64,000 nucleotides of DNA, from positions 1 to 64,000 of the forward strand of contig CAYJMS010000003.1 in NCBI GenBank assembly GCA_964371615.1, read 5' to 3'. Under the pieces are notes generated by a model. That model was not told the DNA's origin. It saw nothing but the letters and a program-made list of their open reading frames with translations, and did no database searches. This stretch comes from SpSt-333 sp964371615 (lineage in GTDB: Bacteria > Bacteroidota > Ignavibacteria > UBA10030 > UBA8401). Of this stretch, positions 1-6,750 are shown piece after piece (position 1 is the first letter of the stretch; every line of letters begins with the position of its first letter). The translations under genes and the position numbers were made by a program.

Positions 1-53
1 TCATTGGCGAAGACTTACAATACGGGGTTTTGATACTTGGGTCAACATACGAG
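1..53 (-). mobile_element. IS110-family element, transposase-proximal end only (second copy)
   Basis: These 53 bases are identical to 5518-5570, the end of the complete IS110-family element at 4211-5570. The match stops at the AG dinucleotide (52-53), after which attC sequence starts (TCGCTCAAG...). The window therefore opens inside the upstream non-coding end of a second copy whose transposase gene lies to the left, outside the window, on the minus strand. Confidence 0.85.
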
Positions 54-207
54 TCGCTCAAGCTGTCGTAACGACTGCGGCCGCAATTTTGTTATTCTAA
101 GTTGAAATATCTAAACACAACATACGTTGGCGAGAGATTTAAATTAATTAATCAACGTTGCGTCCGCTTAAAACGTCGTTACGCAGCTTAGCTCCAGTCC
201 GTTAGGC
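54..207 (+). other. attC recombination site, left part displaced by IS110 copy
   Basis: The site ends with a canonical right core GTTAGGC (201-207). Its arms pair: 62-75 GCTGTCGTAACGAC with 175-187 GTCGTTACGCAGC, complementary apart from one extra base, the kind of extrahelical base that sets attC strand choice. The left core is missing because the IS110 element joins at 53/54, within the normally conserved TCGCTCAAG stretch. Integron attC architecture is established knowledge; the assignment rests on cores plus arms. Confidence 0.85.
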
Positions 208-239
208 AACCAAAATCTGCCTCGAAAATAGCACAATCT

Positions 240-1043
240 ATGGAACATGAAAATATTAGCCAACCCTCACTTACAGAAAGCGAGAGGATTCTATTCACGG
301 AAAAAGCAATATCTGCCGGAACAATGCTTGGTGGTCCGTTAGTAGGTGCTTATTTAATTTCAGAAAATTATAAGGCATTAAATAAAAATGATGATGCAAA
401 GAAAACATTAATATTTGGAATTACTGTTACTCTAGTATTTTTCCCAATATTGCTTTATGTACCTGAACACATCATGGATAGAATCCCTGAACAAGTATTT
501 CACTTTTTTTGGGCTGCAGTTGTATATTTTATCGTCAAAAAGTATCAAGGAGATTCAATCATTGAACATTTAGTAAATGGAGGTAAAAAAGGTTCAGGCT
601 GGATAGTGTTTTTTTCAGGTTTGATTGGAGCAGTAATAACATTTGGTTATATAATTGCATTTGCGTTCGCACTAACACCATACGAAACAGTTTCCCATAT
701 ACCTTCTGACTTATTGCCGTTGCAAATTGAAAATACTTCTGGTGTTCTCTATTATGATACACTAAATATTAAAGAACCAGATGCAAAAGTTGTTGGATTC
801 TTCTTGACGCAATTAGGATATTTCAACAGAGAAAGTAACAATGAAGCAGCATATTATAAAAAAGATGAGATATACTATGTTGGAATGGGCATTCCCGAAT
901 TTGCTTGGCAAAATGAAGGCATACAGCGGGGCGCTAAATTGTTAATACAACAATTGGCAGCATCTTATCCGAACCATAATTATCAAGTTGTTTTGAGTTC
1001 CATTGATTCTACCGGTGAAGCAAAAGAATTCATTATAAAATAA
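240..1043 (+). CDS. cassette-borne membrane protein of unknown function
   Basis: This 267-residue protein starts 33 bases after the GTTAGGC core and ends 8 bases before the next attC, so it fills one integron cassette. Hydrophobic segments lie at roughly residues 25-45, 58-78, 85-98 and 118-145, followed by a soluble C-terminal part of about 110 residues without cysteines or an obvious catalytic motif. Low G+C and Lys/Asn/Ile-rich codon use differ from the core genes further right. I do not recognise the family. The predicted topology (four membrane segments, C-terminal domain) is by eye only. Confidence 0.75.
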   Translation: MEHENISQPSLTESERILFTEKAISAGTMLGGPLVGAYLISENYKALNKNDDAKKTLIFGITVTLVFFPILLYVPEHIMDRIPEQVFHFFWAAVVYFIVKKYQGDSIIEHLVNGGKKGSGWIVFFSGLIGAVITFGYIIAFAFALTPYETVSHIPSDLLPLQIENTSGVLYYDTLNIKEPDAKVVGFFLTQLGYFNRESNNEAAYYKKDEIYYVGMGIPEFAWQNEGIQRGAKLLIQQLAASYPNHNYQVVLSSIDSTGEAKEFIIK

Positions 1044-1050
1044 ATTGGTT

Positions 1051-1215
1051 GCCTAACACGTCGCTCAAGCGGACGTTGTAACCGCGCCCGCACTTAATAT
1101 TCGAGTGTTGAGTAATAAACCAACGCCATACGATGCGGGGAAGAAACAAGCAAATCAATCAACAGTCGCGGCGCGCAAAAGCGTTACAACGCCGCTTAGT
1201 TCCCATCCGTTAAGT
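1051..1215 (+). other. attC recombination site
   Basis: The left core is GCCTAAC (1051-1057) and the right core GTTAAGT (1209-1215). The arms AAGCGGACGTTGTAAC (1067-1082) and GTTACAACGCCGCTT (1183-1197) are complementary except for one unpaired A, a classical attC extrahelical base. The left part reads GCCTAACACGTCGCTCAAGC, close to many described chromosomal attC sites. A 62-codon open frame here is an artefact of the site. Confidence 0.9.
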
Positions 1216-1234
1216 CGACATTTGTCAGAATTAC

Positions 1235-1453
1235 TTAGAAGTCATACTGGAATACTTCCTCGACGGGTACGCCGAATACTCTTGCAATCCTGAATGCTAA
1301 AAGGAGTGATGGTGCATATTGGTTTGCCTCTAATGCAACGATCGTCTGACGCGTTGCTTCAACAAGATCGGCAAGGGCTTGCTGCGTCATTTCGTTTTGA
1401 TTGAAGCGATGCCGTCGGATTTGGTTGTGAAGAACAGGTGTTTTCTTATTCAT
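1235..1453 (-). CDS. XRE-family HTH transcriptional regulator (YgzD-like, short)
   Basis: The 72-residue protein is a single Cro/CI-type helix-turn-helix: it has the pattern MTQQALADLVEATRQTIVALE, followed by a short AxRIARVFGVPVEEVF C-terminus. ATG at 1453 is chosen because the upstream frame adds only nine residues and because the stop of the preceding membrane-protein gene (1455-1457) lies one base before this ATG, suggesting translational coupling. Small regulators of this type are commonly paired with small membrane proteins. It probably autoregulates the two-gene unit. The pair is antisense to the array direction, as is usual for cassettes with their own promoter. Confidence 0.85.
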   Translation of the reverse strand: MNKKTPVLHNQIRRHRFNQNEMTQQALADLVEATRQTIVALEANQYAPSLLLAFRIARVFGVPVEEVFQYDF

Positions 1454-1454
1454 G

Positions 1455-1865
1455 TTATACACTCTGTTTGTATTGAACAAGTATTGCTACGGAATGAACA
1501 ATTGTGAATAACAGCCATGCTATGAAAACTGAATCTGGGAGCACACTTACAGGAACAACATTCGTGTGATAAATATGCACGGCTATCCACCATGTGCTGA
1601 CGCTTGCAATAACATAAAACAGCCAGAATACCCGAAGCGCAATGAGCATAGCACGACTGTTTATGGCTTGATCGCGCTCATCCATCTGAATTTTGCCGGG
1701 TTCAGATTGAGAACGGGGGAAAGGCAAGAACCAAAGAATTGCGAGAATCGCGAAAGCACCCCAAGCGACGCTCAGATCGATAAGAAGAATTATTGATACA
1801 AATACAATAACCGACAAAGTGCAAACTGCGAGACTCTGCCAAGCGATTTTTTGTAGCATTGTCAT
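1455..1865 (-). CDS. small membrane protein paired with HTH regulator (DUF2178-like)
   Basis: The protein has 136 residues when started at ATG 1865, which is preceded by AAGGAG at a good distance (CTGAAAAGGAGATCAACC then ATG). The longer frame to 1922 lacks such a site. Four hydrophobic segments are visible, with a conserved-looking MDERDQAINSRA stretch between the second and third, as in DUF2178-type partners of XRE regulators. The molecular role is unknown. It is the first gene of a two-gene minus-strand unit with the HTH gene one base downstream. Confidence 0.75.
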   Translation of the reverse strand: MTMLQKIAWQSLAVCTLSVIVFVSIILLIDLSVAWGAFAILAILWFLPFPRSQSEPGKIQMDERDQAINSRAMLIALRVFWLFYVIASVSTWWIAVHIYHTNVVPVSVLPDSVFIAWLLFTIVHSVAILVQYKQSV

Positions 1866-1921
1866 GGTTGATCTCCTTTTCAGTGGCATATATTTATAAA
1901 AACGTATGATATAACAGACCA

Positions 1922-1950
1922 AATGTAATATATAGCGGACACAATGTCAA
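1922..1950 (-). promoter_or_regulatory. putative promoter of the membrane-protein/HTH cassette
   Basis: On the minus strand TTGACA (1950-1945) is followed after 17 bases by TACATT (1927-1922), about 57 bases upstream of ATG 1865. This gives the antisense cassette its own promoter. A second possible -10 (TTATAA) lies nearer the gene. Confidence 0.4.
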
Positions 1951-2018
1951 ATATAAAAGGAATCTTTGCGTAAAATGGTAAAAACGAACAAAAACCCAGA
2001 ACATGCGTTCCGCAAGCG

Positions 2019-2181
2019 GCCTAACACGTCGCTCAACCTGAGGTTACAATCGCGATCGTGTCAGAACTGAATTTATCGAGAAATCTAAACACAGATAGCT
2101 ACACGAAACAGCATATTAAACTAAAAACGGACTGCAGCCCGCTAAAACATTGCATCGCAGGTTATCTCTAGTCCGTTCGGC
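2019..2181 (+). other. attC recombination site
   Basis: The left core GCCTAAC (2019-2025) is followed by ACGTCGCTCAACCTGAGG, nearly the same start as the attC at 1051. The right core is GTTCGGC (2175-2181), one base off the GTTRRRY consensus. Arms AACCTG.../...GCAGGTT pair imperfectly. Confidence 0.82.
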
Positions 2182-2217
2182 GGTGCGAGTTTATATTATA
2201 GAAAAGGAAATACTGCT

Positions 2218-2565
2218 ATGAATGATACAACGAAACAACCAATGAACAAACGCGCTCTTACTTCTATGTTTATGTTTTTTGCATTCATTTTGCTGCCGCT
2301 TTCCGGAGTTCCATTGCATTATGCCAGAACGGATGCCGAACCGGGAGTTGTAGAGCATTTCTTAATGAGCATGCACAATATAAGTGCTTTGATTTTCCTT
2401 GTTGCGGTTTTTATTCATCTTGTTTTCAATTGGAATGCACTGACAAAATACATCGTGACTAAAACGGTTGAATATTTTCAATTCAGGAAAGAGATGATCA
2501 TTGCATTATTTACCGTTGTCGCAATAGTCGGTTTGTTTTCATCTCATGCCTTACATACACACTAA
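2218..2565 (+). CDS. DUF4405-like small membrane protein
   Basis: The 115-residue protein has three to four membrane segments (about 13-32, 50-75, 94-112). Histidines sit near membrane segments (PLHYAR, MHNISAL, IHLVFNW, HALHTH), the arrangement seen in DUF4405 proteins, which resemble cytochrome-b-type or FeS-partner membrane proteins; haem binding is inference. ATG at 2218 follows AAAAGGAAATACTGCT. It is the only gene of its cassette, between attC sites at 2019-2181 and 2580-2872. Confidence 0.7.
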   Translation: MNDTTKQPMNKRALTSMFMFFAFILLPLSGVPLHYARTDAEPGVVEHFLMSMHNISALIFLVAVFIHLVFNWNALTKYIVTKTVEYFQFRKEMIIALFTVVAIVGLFSSHALHTH

Positions 2566-2579
2566 TCAAATAGGGCGCC

Positions 2580-2872
2580 GTCTCACCAGTCATTCAACCT
2601 GATGCTTCGCTGCGCTCAGCACAGGCTCTGCAAACCGCTCAACGAATCGCAGACCGACGTGCCTGGTGTTTTGAGTGTGGAGAAATTAACTAACACCATA
2701 TGTCACGGGACAGCATTTTTTATTTTAATCTTTTAATCCAGCGCACTGGAACGCCTGCCATGCCTTCGGCATGTAAACGGCAGGCGGGTTTGCACGCACA
2801 CTACCTGTCCCCGCCCGCCTGTGGCGTTCGGGCGGGCGCCACGCTTCTTAGCGGAGTTCCAGTCCATTAGAC
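2580..2872 (+). other. long, diverged attC-like site with internal GC-rich hairpins
   Basis: It starts GCCGTCTCACCAGTCATTC and ends GTCCATTAGACGGC, so the outer boxes GCCGTCT and AGACGGC are complementary. The interior is unusually long (about 290 bases) and contains two G+C-rich hairpins (about 2752-2787 and 2809-2838). The second hairpin and its flank recur near-identically at 6370-6428 in another inter-cassette site. It may be a composite of two eroded attC sites. Confidence 0.6.
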
Positions 2873-2895
2873 GGCAGCAGTAAGGAGATCGATCA

Positions 2896-3204
2896 TTGTT
2901 AGCAGTATTTTTACCATTAATTCTCTGGTTGTTCAAGTCGTACATATATTGGATCGTCTTTCGTATCCGTACAATTAAAGTTGCCACAGTAAGCTGTTTT
3001 ATTATTGGAGGGGCGCCATATCTTTTAATGATTGTACCTATTCCACTTCCTGTTTTTCTGTCAGCTCCGATTGCAGTCGGACTGGCGGTATATTTAACAA
3101 TGCACTATACAGGAGTACACCTTATTCCTAATGGGCTTTTCATTCCTTTGGGAGTCGAAATTTTCTTTGGCATCGGATTCTGGTTGATTCAACATTTGAT
3201 TTAG
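2896..3204 (+). CDS. small cassette-borne membrane protein, unknown function
   Basis: This 102-residue, strongly hydrophobic protein has three or four membrane segments (about 1-20, 32-65, 82-100) with a basic loop FRIRTIKVAT after the first, suggesting that loop is cytoplasmic. Translation probably starts at TTG 2896, because AAGGAG (2882-2887) lies 8 bases upstream and no ATG is available. It fills one cassette. I do not recognise a family. Confidence 0.65.
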   Translation: MLAVFLPLILWLFKSYIYWIVFRIRTIKVATVSCFIIGGAPYLLMIVPIPLPVFLSAPIAVGLAVYLTMHYTGVHLIPNGLFIPLGVEIFFGIGFWLIQHLI

Positions 3205-3240
3205 TTCGTTTTATGTAAATTAAAGTATTTAATTTGTTAA

Positions 3241-3303
3241 GGTTGCCGCTTCACCGGTTACTCAAATTGCCGTGCAAACCGCTTAGCTCCAGTCCGGTAT
3301 GGC
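3241..3303 (+). other. short attC-like site
   Basis: The site reads GCCGCTTCACCGGTTACTC at the left and CGCTTAGCTCCAGTCCGGTATGGC at the right (in two parts: CGCTTAGCTCC and AGTCCGGTATGGC). The last part has the same layout as CAGTCCGTTAGGC at 194-207 and 5600-5612, with the core altered to GGTATGGC. At about 63 bases it is the shortest intact site here. Confidence 0.65.
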
Positions 3304-3339
3304 GCAAAAAGAACGAAAAATATCACTTTAACAATAATT

Positions 3340-4191
3340 TTGGCATTGATTGTCGGGTGTCAAAAAGCAACATCAATAATAACTCCAAGTAATGATACAA
3401 CCGGTAGTATTATTATACTCAATAGTATAGCAATGAATATTTTTGGGATTGTAAATACCGATACGATTTATGCAGACCAATCCATTATTATGATTGACAG
3501 TATAAATGGATATTCGAATGGTTTGATAACACAAGGAGATGGACGATATTTATTACTTAATAAGTCCAAAGGAAAACATTATATCAATATTGAGCATCCC
3601 TTTTTTTATATGTTTGACTCAGTTATGGATATTACATCTAAAACAATAAATATTAAATTAATTCCAAAAGTAGCGGACTTTCTTCCACTAAAAGTTGGAA
3701 ACAACTGGATATACCAATTTAAAACTAATTCATATGATCATGGGGTCCCTCCGAGGAGGCGCACATCCGGAGTAATTTCAGTTACAATCGATTCAGTATC
3801 TTCATCCCCCGGTCCATATTACATATATAAATACTGGTATGTAAAACAGGTGGAAATAGACACTCTTTATTATGTCGACAATCCCATTGTTCCCCCAGAT
3901 TCTTTACGATATACCAATGTTGAACGACATTATACAATAATTGAAGACTATAGACATGATACTCGATCAAGCATCTCAAATAATGTTTATGACCCATTTA
4001 TTTTCTTTGAAAATTTGTATTACTATCCACGTTATAGAATACCGGATAATTCGGGGAATATCGTAGATCACGACAATAATAAATACACAAAAAATATTGG
4101 ATTTATAGAATCAAACATCACTTCGTCTGATCCCAATTATGGGACATATTATGAAAGACAGTATTGGTTAATTTCGTCAAATTTAAAATAA
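3340..4191 (+). CDS. cassette-borne lipoprotein, unknown function; 5' end disturbed
   Basis: The 283-residue frame begins within a lipoprotein signal peptide: the in-frame sequence from 3307 reads KRTKNITLTIILALIVGC, a basic start, a hydrophobic run and a lipobox ending in Cys. No ATG is available in this frame. ATG 3299, at the end of the attC site, reads MAQKERK but in a frame one base off, reaching a stop at 3329. Either a weak start (TTG 3340) is used, or a one-base loss in an A-run has broken the start. The mature part looks beta-rich with several YY/YYI stretches and no recognised domain. It lies between an attC and the IS110-split attC. Confidence 0.65.
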   Translation: MALIVGCQKATSIITPSNDTTGSIIILNSIAMNIFGIVNTDTIYADQSIIMIDSINGYSNGLITQGDGRYLLLNKSKGKHYINIEHPFFYMFDSVMDITSKTINIKLIPKVADFLPLKVGNNWIYQFKTNSYDHGVPPRRRTSGVISVTIDSVSSSPGPYYIYKYWYVKQVEIDTLYYVDNPIVPPDSLRYTNVERHYTIIEDYRHDTRSSISNNVYDPFIFFENLYYYPRYRIPDNSGNIVDHDNNKYTKNIGFIESNITSSDPNYGTYYERQYWLISSNLK

Positions 4192-4210
4192 TATTTTGTG
4201 CCGTAACCAG

Positions 4211-4229
4211 GTACTGTGTAAAAAGTCAA
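4211..4229 (-). promoter_or_regulatory. half-promoter (-35) in the element's 3' terminus
   Basis: On the minus strand TTGACT (4229-4224) lies 13 bases from the end of the element. When the ends are joined across the 2-base CT core, it sits exactly 17 bases from TATGTT (5566-5561) at the other end. Assembly of a junction promoter in the circular intermediate is known for IS110-family elements; its use here is inference. Confidence 0.55.
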
Positions 4230-4268
4230 GAATAAGAACGTAACTATTTCAAAGAACACGACAACAGA

Positions 4269-5279
4269 TTAGCGAAGACCAAAATCACGATCATAAGGGA
4301 CGTTATTTTTCCAAAGAGTATAAATCAGCAGCAGTAATTTCCGAGCAACAGCAATCAGAGCCAGTTTTTTGTTTTTGCCTTTAGCAATCAATCGTTGATA
4401 GAGCGCCTTCATTTGTGGATTATGCCGCACGGCAGACAGGGCAGGCATGAAGACGGCATGGCGTAAGAACCTATTCCCTTTTTTAGAGATGGAGGTTTTC
4501 CCTCTTTTTAGGCCCGAATCGTTAAAGACCACGTCATAGCCGGAATAACTGGCAAGTTGTTTTTGTTTAGTTACGAGTTTGAAGCACTGAGTCTCAGCCA
4601 GGACCGAGACGACAGTCATAAAACCGATTCCTTTTGCCGTGCAGATGTTGGGAACCCGTTCACAAAGGATCGTATCAGTATCAATCAGTTCATGGAGTTC
4701 CTGTTCGATCTGAGCGAGTTGTTTCTCGAGCAAGGCGATAGTTTGCTGTTTGCGTTTAAGAGTTGACTTCAGAGGCTGAAAAGAGTATTTCAGGGCATGT
4801 CGCTGGTTTTTAATTTGGGTGATGGTCTCTTTCAAAGCGTGATATTCTCTGGTCAAGGCCTGCATGGATTTCATGGTTTCGGTAGGCGGAGTCCAGAGAT
4901 TGAGTTCACGTTCCAACCCAAAGCGGGTGATCGCAGCAGAATCCAACGGATCGGTTTTGGATTTGGAAGTGAGGGATTTACAATAGTTTTTGATCTTATT
5001 CGGCAGAACAACGGCAACAGAGCAATGATTTTCAACCAGGAAGTATGCAAGTTGCTGATAATAAATGCCGGTGGCTTCCATAACAAAGATGAGCGGGAGG
5101 TCGGGAGAAATACCCGCCGATCGGGTCCATTTCAATAGTTTTTTGAATCCTGACAATACATTATCGAACGATTGATCCGGTGTAAGAACAATGTGGTGCT
5201 TGGGATCAATGGTTCCGAACCGGACGTTGAATGTGTCCATGGCAATATCAATACCGACGATTTGTTTTAGGATACTCAT
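4269..5279 (-). CDS. IS110-family transposase (RuvC-like DEDD + Tnp_20 serine domain)
   Basis: The 336-residue recombinase catalyses RNA-guided insertion and excision. The N-terminal RuvC-like domain shows VGIDIAMDTF (acidic residues near 10), VMEATGIYY (about 67-75) and KSKTDPLDSAAI (about 104-115), the DEDD set. A coiled region lies at about 150-195. The C-terminal domain has GIGFMTVVSVLAE and the ASYSGYDV...KRGKTSISKKGN segment holding the candidate catalytic serine. The length is normal and the frame intact, so it may be active. The start is ATG 5279 with AAGGAG eight bases upstream. It is encoded with its bridge RNA in the same element. Confidence 0.93.
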   Translation of the reverse strand: MSILKQIVGIDIAMDTFNVRFGTIDPKHHIVLTPDQSFDNVLSGFKKLLKWTRSAGISPDLPLIFVMEATGIYYQQLAYFLVENHCSVAVVLPNKIKNYCKSLTSKSKTDPLDSAAITRFGLERELNLWTPPTETMKSMQALTREYHALKETITQIKNQRHALKYSFQPLKSTLKRKQQTIALLEKQLAQIEQELHELIDTDTILCERVPNICTAKGIGFMTVVSVLAETQCFKLVTKQKQLASYSGYDVVFNDSGLKRGKTSISKKGNRFLRHAVFMPALSAVRHNPQMKALYQRLIAKGKNKKLALIAVARKLLLLIYTLWKNNVPYDRDFGLR

Positions 5280-5324
5280 AGAAAAACTCCTTATGTTTGG
5301 AGAGAAAATAAGGGTTCATTGGCA

Positions 5325-5510
5325 CTTTCAGTGGTGATCTTGACTCGTCACATTATACAGGATTCCCGTTAATAGGATCCTAAAGTACTGTTCAGATTCT
5401 GCTGAAAATACAAAGTCATAGGGAGGACGTCTTCTGGTTAACGATATTCTTTCCTGCTTGAAAGATATCTAGTCGCTCTTGCCTCTCCTATGACTTTGCC
5501 AATGTTTATT
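5325..5510 (-). ncRNA. putative IS110 bridge RNA (target and donor loops)
   Basis: On the minus strand two bulged hairpins follow each other. The first has stem AAAGTCATAGG (5497-5487)/CCTATGACTTTG (5422-5411) and inner stem GATATCTTTC/GAAAGAATATC. Its internal loop holds GAGCGACT (5478-5471) and GTTAACCAG (5442-5434). These match the two halves of the attC target on opposite strands: AGTCGCTC (copy at base 52) or AGTCACTC (copy at 5569), and TAACCAG (4204-4210). The second hairpin has outer stem TTTCAG/CTGAAA and inner stem AGGAT/ATCCT. Its loop holds ACAGTAC (5390-5384), equal to the element's 3' end, and ACGAG (5348-5344), complementary to CTCGT at the other end. RNA ends are estimates. 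Confidence 0.75.
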
Positions 5511-5560
5511 CGCCGATTCATTGGCGAAGACTTACAATACGGGGTTTTGATACTTGGGTC

Positions 5561-5566
5561 AACATA
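5561..5566 (-). promoter_or_regulatory. half-promoter (-10, TATGTT) at the element's 5' terminus
   Basis: TATGTT on the minus strand is the partner of TTGACT at 4229-4224 when the element circularises (17-base spacer). Transcription from it would run through the bridge RNA and then the transposase gene. Confidence 0.5.
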
Positions 5567-5636
5567 CGAGTCACTCACATTGACGTGACAACTTGGTTCC
5601 AGTCCGTTAGGCTGCACAGAAAGGAGTGCAATCGAT

Positions 5637-6308
5637 ATGAAAGACAAAATCATAATTGTATTTCTGCTTGTAATTGCGATTCTGCTTTCCTCATCGACAG
5701 GATGTAAGAAAAGTTCATCTTCACCTATCGAGCCTACTGATACCGATACAACCGGCGGCGGCCCTGTTGTTCGTAAGCCCAACATTTATTTATATCCGCA
5801 GACTAAAAGTATTGTTACGGTAAAATTAGAGTTTCCGCTCGGCGGCAAAGTCATTGAATCAATACCTGCATATCAAGGTGAATGGGTTGTTGAAGTTGAA
5901 CCATCCGGTACAATAAGCGGTCAATACGATTATTTATTTTATGAGAGTCAAACTCCCGACGCATATCAGTATAATTCCGGCTGGATTATTGAGAAAGATA
6001 GTCTTGAATGGTTTTTCAGAGCCAATCTTTCTGCTGTCGGTTTTAATGAGCGTGAAATTACGCACTTTATTGACTATTGGATTCCACGACTCACGGTTTA
6101 TTCACGCTATGTTATTTATCCACAATTTTCAAATGAAATTGAAAGAGTGATTAAACTACAAATCGATACAACGCCGGATAATTTATTGCGGCTTTTTTAT
6201 GTCATTCAAGGTTCGGATACTATTACGCTGAACTTGTTTGAGCCGGTAATTCCGAAATTTGATAGAAGTGGTTTTGTAGCAACTGAGTGGGGTGTTATAT
6301 TAAAATAA
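5637..6308 (+). CDS. cassette-borne lipoprotein with KPNIYLYP motif
   Basis: The 223-residue protein has a signal peptide with lipobox ending SSTGC (Cys 23) and a Ser/Pro/Thr-rich linker, then the stretch RKPNIYLYPQTKSIVTVKL. This KP.IYLYP motif occurs at the start of an uncharacterised extracellular domain in many bacteria; the function is unknown. ATG 5637 has AAGGAG (5621-5626) upstream. It starts 24 bases after the GTTAGGC core of the IS-split attC, so it is the next cassette. The frame is intact. Confidence 0.8.
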   Translation: MKDKIIIVFLLVIAILLSSSTGCKKSSSSPIEPTDTDTTGGGPVVRKPNIYLYPQTKSIVTVKLEFPLGGKVIESIPAYQGEWVVEVEPSGTISGQYDYLFYESQTPDAYQYNSGWIIEKDSLEWFFRANLSAVGFNEREITHFIDYWIPRLTVYSRYVIYPQFSNEIERVIKLQIDTTPDNLLRLFYVIQGSDTITLNLFEPVIPKFDRSGFVATEWGVILK

Positions 6309-6314
6309 ATCATT

Positions 6315-6439
6315 GGTTCAGCACACGAGACAGCAAACGGTAATTGAAACAGTCTACCGCACGCGGCGTACCTGTCCCCGCCCGCCTGTGGCGTTCGGGC
6401 GGGCGTCGCGCTGTGTGGCGGGGTTCCAGCTCATTAGCC
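6315..6439 (+). other. attC-like inter-cassette site with GC-rich hairpin
   Basis: It lies between the KPNIYLYP lipoprotein and the HigBA cassette and ends CAGCTCATTAGCCGGC, an attC-like right end with core ATTAGCC (6433-6439). The stretch TACCTGTCC... to ...GGCGGGGTTCCAG repeats the right half of the site at 2580-2872, including the hairpin CCGCCCGCC/GGGCGGGCG. The left core is eroded. Confidence 0.55.
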
Positions 6440-6466
6440 GGCAAGAAAATGTAAGTAGAGGAATAA

Positions 6467-6739
6467 CTAAGCGGCGTGTTCGAGGTTTTGTTTGGCTGCG
6501 TATAGATCGCACGCTACTTGCAGATTCATCCAGAATTCGGAAGAAGTTTTAAGGACGCGTGCAAGTAGCACAGCAGTTTCTGCAGTCATATTACGTTTGC
6601 CGTTGATAAGTGTATTCACTCTCTGCACAGGCACACCCATTCGGCGAGCCAATTCCAGTTGGCTCAGTTCCATCGGGCGTAAAAACTCTTCTATGAGAAT
6701 TACGCCGGGATGAGTCGGTTTTCTGTTTTTTGGTATCAT
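6467..6739 (-). CDS. higA: HigA-family antitoxin (XRE HTH)
   Basis: The 90-residue protein is a typical HigA: N-terminal KPTHPGVILIEEFLRPMELSQ, then the HTH LELARRMGVPVQRVNTLING and RNMTAETAVLLARVLKTSSEFWMNLQ. It should bind and neutralise the HigB toxin encoded immediately upstream and repress the shared promoter. The gap between the two genes is 11 bases, and the order toxin-antitoxin is the normal higBA order. It fills an integron cassette in antisense orientation with the partner gene. Confidence 0.93.
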   Translation of the reverse strand: MIPKNRKPTHPGVILIEEFLRPMELSQLELARRMGVPVQRVNTLINGKRNMTAETAVLLARVLKTSSEFWMNLQVACDLYAAKQNLEHAA

Positions 6740-6750
6740 TTTGAGGCCCT

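Larger units (their letters stand above)
4211..5570 (-). mobile_element. IS110-family insertion sequence inserted in attC
   Basis: The element is about 1.36 kb with no terminal inverted repeats. It has one DEDD transposase (4269-5279, minus), a short 3' flank (58 bases) and a long 5' flank (291 bases). Both junctions carry AG (4209-4210 and 5569-5570), which is CT on the transposase strand, the core dinucleotide known for IS621-type elements. The long non-coding flank on the 5' side is the layout of the IS110 group rather than the IS1111 group. A second copy ends at base 53. Confidence 0.88.
4200..5612 (+). other. attC site split by IS110 insertion
   Basis: The left piece GCCGTAACCAG (4200-4210) and right piece TCACTCACATTGACGTGAC...CAGTCCGTTAGGC (5571-5612) join, once the element at 4211-5570 is removed, into a 53-bp attC with the layout of the neighbouring sites (compare GTCTCACCAGTCATTCAACC at 2580). 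The right core is GTTAGGC (5606-5612). The insertion lies between CCAG and TCACTC in the conserved left half of the site. Confidence 0.8.

Noticed and set aside
1..53. Possibility that the repeated 53 bases are simply part of attC
   Set aside because: The other attC sites (1051, 2019, 3241) do not contain this sequence, and at the second locus it is contiguous with the transposase upstream region, so it belongs to the insertion sequence.
1105..1293. Small open frame of 62 codons between cassettes
   Set aside because: It lies within the attC site at 1051-1215 and runs into the HTH gene on the other strand; there is no ribosome binding site.
4211..5570. IS1111-type assignment, because attC-targeting elements are known in that group
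   Set aside because: There are no subterminal inverted repeats that I can see, and the long non-coding end with the bridge-RNA-like fold is 5' of the transposase gene, as in the IS110 group.
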